From positions 62,001 through 126,000 of the forward strand of contig NZ_WTYW01000003.1 of the NCBI RefSeq assembly GCF_009827635.1: DNA of 64,000 nucleotides, written 5' to 3'. The stretch is from Parapontixanthobacter aurantiacus. Its GTDB lineage: Bacteria > Pseudomonadota > Alphaproteobacteria > Sphingomonadales > Sphingomonadaceae. Made by a program: the position numbers and the translations under genes. This document shows, piece by piece, positions 60,753-64,000 of the stretch. Positions within the stretch are counted from its first letter, which is position 1, and every line of letters starts with the position of its first letter. The notes below the pieces were generated by a model. It did not search any database and was not told the origin of the DNA. It saw only the letters and a list, made by a program, of their open reading frames with translations.

Positions 60753-63700
60753 ATGGATGAGGGAAGCGTTCCAGTCATCGGCGTGGGTGCGTCGGCGGGC
60801 GGTCTGGAAGCAATTCGCGAGATGTTTGCGGGTCATGACGGGCGCACCGGAATGGCTTTCGTCGTCGTTCAGCACCTTGATCCGACGCATGAATCGCTCA
60901 TGGCGCAACTCATCGAGCGATACACGACGATGAAGGTCAAGCAGATCGAGGGCGGCGAAGCTCTCGAACCGGACCATATCTACGTCATCCCGCCAGGGCA
61001 CGGCATCGCGGTCACGGACAATTATCTCGAACTGACGGAATTTGCCGATCCGCGCGGGATGCGCCGCCCGATCGACGACTTCTTCGAGAGCCTTGCACAC
61101 GACCGGCAATCGCTCAGTTCATGCGTGATCCTTTCCGGAACCGGCGCCGACGGAAGTCGCGGCTTACGGGCGGTGAAGGAGTTCGGGGGGCTCGCCATCG
61201 CTCAGGAGCCGGAGACGGCCCGCTATGACGGGATGCCGGTTTCCGCCGTCGGAACGGGCCTTGTCGATCTTGTCCTTGCTCCATCCGAAATTATCGAGGC
61301 GCTCGGCAATTTCTTCGACCGGCGGATCAAATCGGAAGAGTTCAGCCAGGAAGCGGAGAACGTCACCGACCACATCGACAATTTATGCGATGCGATGAAG
61401 GAAGCGGTCGGCCACGATTTCTCGCGCTACAAGCGGGCGACACTCATTCGCCGCATCTCTCGCCGGATGCAGGTTCTCTCGATCGAGGATGCCGGTGAGT
61501 ATGTCGAGCGTATCCGTTCGGATTCGGACGAATGCGAGGCGCTATTTCGCGATCTGCTGATCAACGTCACGCGCTTCTATCGCGATGTCGACGAGTTCGA
61601 GGCGCTGGACGAGCAGGTCATCGACCGACTCGTCTCGCACAGTCAGGATTCCGAGGAAATCCGTGTCTGGGTGCCGGGATGCTCGAGTGGCGAAGAGGCC
61701 TATACCATCGCTATGATGTTCGCCGAGGCCATGCGTCGGCACAAGAAACGCCCCTACGTGAACGTGTTCGCGACCGACATCGATGACAAGATGCTCGCGA
61801 TCGCGAGGGAGGCGGTCTATCCGTTGTCGGCTCTGAAGGACATTCCGCAGGGCCTGCAGGATCGCTACACCATCGGCAGCAGCGATCACTTCATCGTCGT
61901 GCCGCAAATCCGCGACATGGTGCGGTTCAGTCTGCACAACCTCGTGCGCGATCCGCCCTTCGCCAAGATCAACCTAATCTCCTGCCGCAACCTGCTGATC
62001 TATTTCGACGATACGTTGCAGAAGCACGTCCTTCCCCTGTTCCACTTCGCACTGACCAAGGGGGGTTATTTGTTTCTCGGATCGTCCGAGACCATCGGGC
62101 GCTTCGAGGATCTATTTAAGACAGTCGATCAGAAACACCGGATCTTCATGCGCAATGAAGTGAAGAGCCGTTACACGCCCAATATCGAGGCGATCAGACC
62201 CAAACAGCCGGTCAATCGGCGTTCGGGTAACGCGTCGGGCAAAAGCAAGCCGCAAAGACCGGATACGCGCGAAGCCGTGCTGAACCGGATTGCCAATCGC
62301 TACGCTCCGGCGACGCTGCTGGTGGATGACGAGGGATTTCTCCTCGACAGGTGGGGCAGCACGGGCAAATTCCTGACCTTCCCCGACCGGAAGGAGCGCA
62401 ATCTTCATGCGCCCAGTCTTGCTTTACCGGGACTGCGGGAAGTCATCGGACCGATCCTGCGCAAGACAATCGAAAGCGGCGATCGCAACATCACCCGCGA
62501 TGTCGGCGTGCAGACGGAGTTCGGGATACTGCCCTGCACCGTCATTTGCGAGCCGATCGATACGGCGAACTACCTTATAATCGTGCGCGAAAACGGCGCG
62601 CTTCAGCAGTTTTCCGAAGAGGATTACGAAGAATTCGATGCGGCTGACGGGCAACTCCATTTTCTCGAAGAAGAGTTGCAGGAAACACGATACCGGCTTC
62701 GCACGACTGTCGAAGAACTGGAGACGACGAACGAAGAGCTGAAAAGCAGCAACGAAGAAATGATGTCGATGAACGAGGAGCTTCAGTCGACGAACGAGGA
62801 ATTGACCACGGTCAATGACGAGCTGAAGACGAAGGTCGATCAGGTCACTGTCGCACACTCCGATCTCAAGAACTTCTTCGACACGACCGAATTGATCGTA
62901 CTGGTGGTCGAGGGCAATCTACAGCTTCGCAGCTTTACCGAGGCGGCGCAGGCCCTCTTCCCCATATCCGAACGCGATGTCGGCCGACCGCTGAGCAGCT
63001 TGCCGCATAGCCTCGAAGACGCGACTTTCGTCGACCTCGCACGCAAGGCCGCGGAAAACGGTAGCTCCAGCGAATATCGCGCCTATTCTAAGGAAACCGG
63101 GCGCGAGTATATCGGCCGCGTGATCCCTTATCGGCGGATGGACGGTTCTGTCGACGGCGCGACACTCGTCTTCACCGACGTGACCGACGCCCTTCAACTC
63201 GAGCGCGAATTGCGCGAAGAGCGCGAGCGATTGCGTCTCGCGCTGGAAGTCGCGAAGATCGGCATCTGGGAATACGAACCGACGACCGACAGGACGCGGC
63301 TCGACGAGACCGAACGACGACTGTTCGACATGGACGAGGATGAGGACGGCGCGCGTCTCGAACCCATTCTGGCCAAGATGCCAGCCGAAGATCGCGACAG
63401 GATCAACAATTCGCTGCGCCGGGCGATGGATGGCGAACATAATTTCGACGAGACGTTCCGCATTCCCTTGCGCGACGGCAGCGAGCGCTGGCTGCACGGG
63501 CTCGGTCGGCGGATCGTCACCGGGAACGAACGCAAGTTCATCGGCGTGACCTATGACGTGACCTCGGAACAGCGCATTATCGAGCAACGCGAACTGATGG
63601 TTCGCGAGATGAACCACCGCATCAAAAACCTCTTCGCGGTCATCGCCGCAATGGTCTCGATCTGTCGCCGAAGTGCGGACGGGGTCGACGATTTTGCGGA

Positions 63701-64000
63701 AAACCTGCGTTCTCGCATCCATGCCCTGGCGCGAAGCCATGCCCTCTCGCACAACAATCCCGGCTCGCAAGGCACCGATTTGAGAGCGCTCGTCGAAACA
63801 GTGACTGCGCCATCGAAAGCGGGTCAGACCATCCATGTCGAAGGAGAGGACGTCGCGATTGCGGAAAGCCAGCTCACTTCGCTCGCGCTGATCCTGCACG
63901 AATGGGCGACCAATTCGGCCAAATACGGCGCGCTATCGGTAGATGGGGGCCGGATCGACGTGACCTGGGCCGTGGCTGACGGCCGGTTGGCGCTGAAGTG
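60753..64000 (+). CDS. CheB-CheR-PAS-HWE/HisKA_2 kinase, 3' end outside window
   Basis: Open from ATG at 60753 to the window edge, at least 1082 residues. CheB methylesterase domain (1-190): GVGASAGGLEA with Ser14, VVVQHLDP, and the Asp in GTGADGSRG. CheR methyltransferase domain (about 205-470): INVTRFYRD, VWVPGCSSGEEAYTIA and LISCRNLLIYF. A coiled coil of about 70 residues rich in NEEL repeats (about 650-705), two PAS domains (about 705-935), then the kinase: phospho-acceptor His955 in REMNHRIKNLFAVIAAMVS and the HWE-like ATP box LILHEWATNSAKYGALS. It lies just after a LOV protein, so it may take part in light or general stress signalling. The stop is beyond the window. Confidence 0.92.
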   Translation, partial: MDEGSVPVIGVGASAGGLEAIREMFAGHDGRTGMAFVVVQHLDPTHESLMAQLIERYTTMKVKQIEGGEALEPDHIYVIPPGHGIAVTDNYLELTEFADPRGMRRPIDDFFESLAHDRQSLSSCVILSGTGADGSRGLRAVKEFGGLAIAQEPETARYDGMPVSAVGTGLVDLVLAPSEIIEALGNFFDRRIKSEEFSQEAENVTDHIDNLCDAMKEAVGHDFSRYKRATLIRRISRRMQVLSIEDAGEYVERIRSDSDECEALFRDLLINVTRFYRDVDEFEALDEQVIDRLVSHSQDSEEIRVWVPGCSSGEEAYTIAMMFAEAMRRHKKRPYVNVFATDIDDKMLAIAREAVYPLSALKDIPQGLQDRYTIGSSDHFIVVPQIRDMVRFSLHNLVRDPPFAKINLISCRNLLIYFDDTLQKHVLPLFHFALTKGGYLFLGSSETIGRFEDLFKTVDQKHRIFMRNEVKSRYTPNIEAIRPKQPVNRRSGNASGKSKPQRPDTREAVLNRIANRYAPATLLVDDEGFLLDRWGSTGKFLTFPDRKERNLHAPSLALPGLREVIGPILRKTIESGDRNITRDVGVQTEFGILPCTVICEPIDTANYLIIVRENGALQQFSEEDYEEFDAADGQLHFLEEELQETRYRLRTTVEELETTNEELKSSNEEMMSMNEELQSTNEELTTVNDELKTKVDQVTVAHSDLKNFFDTTELIVLVVEGNLQLRSFTEAAQALFPISERDVGRPLSSLPHSLEDATFVDLARKAAENGSSSEYRAYSKETGREYIGRVIPYRRMDGSVDGATLVFTDVTDALQLERELREERERLRLALEVAKIGIWEYEPTTDRTRLDETERRLFDMDEDEDGARLEPILAKMPAEDRDRINNSLRRAMDGEHNFDETFRIPLRDGSERWLHGLGRRIVTGNERKFIGVTYDVTSEQRIIEQRELMVREMNHRIKNLFAVIAAMVSICRRSADGVDDFAENLRSRIHALARSHALSHNNPGSQGTDLRALVETVTAPSKAGQTIHVEGEDVAIAESQLTSLALILHEWATNSAKYGALSVDGGRIDVTWAVADGRLALK

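Noticed and set aside
1-64000. CRISPR array, rRNA operon, insertion sequence
   Set aside because: I saw no evenly spaced direct repeats, no rRNA-like sequence and no transposase or terminal inverted repeats in the window.

Overview
The window looks like chromosome from an alphaproteobacterium of the Sphingomonadales, probably Erythrobacteraceae-like. This is inferred from the gene families and signals seen: large TonB-dependent receptors, an imuA-imuB-dnaE2 SOS cassette behind a GTTC-N7-GTTC LexA box, a TamA-TamB pair, a cyanide-insensitive type cytochrome bd oxidase with a DUF2474 subunit, and a LOV protein beside a CheB/CheR-PAS-HWE type kinase. There is no 16S gene, so the genus cannot be named.

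Positions 1-17097 are accessory DNA with loose gene packing and visibly more A+T. They hold a SnoaL-like gene cut by the window edge, two TonB-dependent receptors (one beside a two-component system, one beside a PadR regulator), a LytTR regulator, a DoxX protein, several unknown proteins and at least three broken genes: a frameshifted small membrane protein, a GrpB-family remnant and a decayed third TonB receptor. A tyrosine integrase (15686-16861) and a 48-base 3' fragment of tRNA-Lys(TTT) at 17050-17097 mark this as the right end of an integrated island. The left end lies outside the window.

Positions 17119-22958 are core genes: a TesB thioesterase, then aldehyde dehydrogenase, glutathionyl-hydroquinone reductase, pirin and a PQQ-type sugar dehydrogenase.

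Positions 22975-31101 (minus strand) are the most interesting part: eight cistrons joined stop-to-start, encoding an inositol-phosphate synthase, an HD-like protein, a methyltransferase, a Gfo/Idh oxidoreductase, a YcaO protein, a sugar isomerase-type TIM barrel, a GT4 glycosyltransferase and a PIG-L deacetylase. Ino1, GT4 and PIG-L are the enzyme classes that build the GlcN-inositol core of mycothiol. Here they sit with a YcaO enzyme and inositol-modifying families, which suggests an undescribed inositol-based small molecule. The Gfo/Idh gene carries an out-of-frame internal deletion in this genome. A Crp/Fnr regulator lies just upstream, and a perfect AGTGA-N6-TCACT site overlaps its stop codon.

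Positions 31253-46005 carry a cation/proton antiporter, the cyd operon, a GST, a YihY protein, tamA-tamB with a small lipoprotein, and a second Crp/Fnr regulator. Positions 46110-52284 are a sugar cluster: sulfotransferase, three glycosyltransferases and a sucrose-phosphate synthase fused to a HAD phosphatase. Positions 52355-57950 are the SOS mutasome with its LexA box, followed by acetyl-CoA synthetase. The window ends in a LOV photoreceptor and a large multidomain kinase that runs off the edge.
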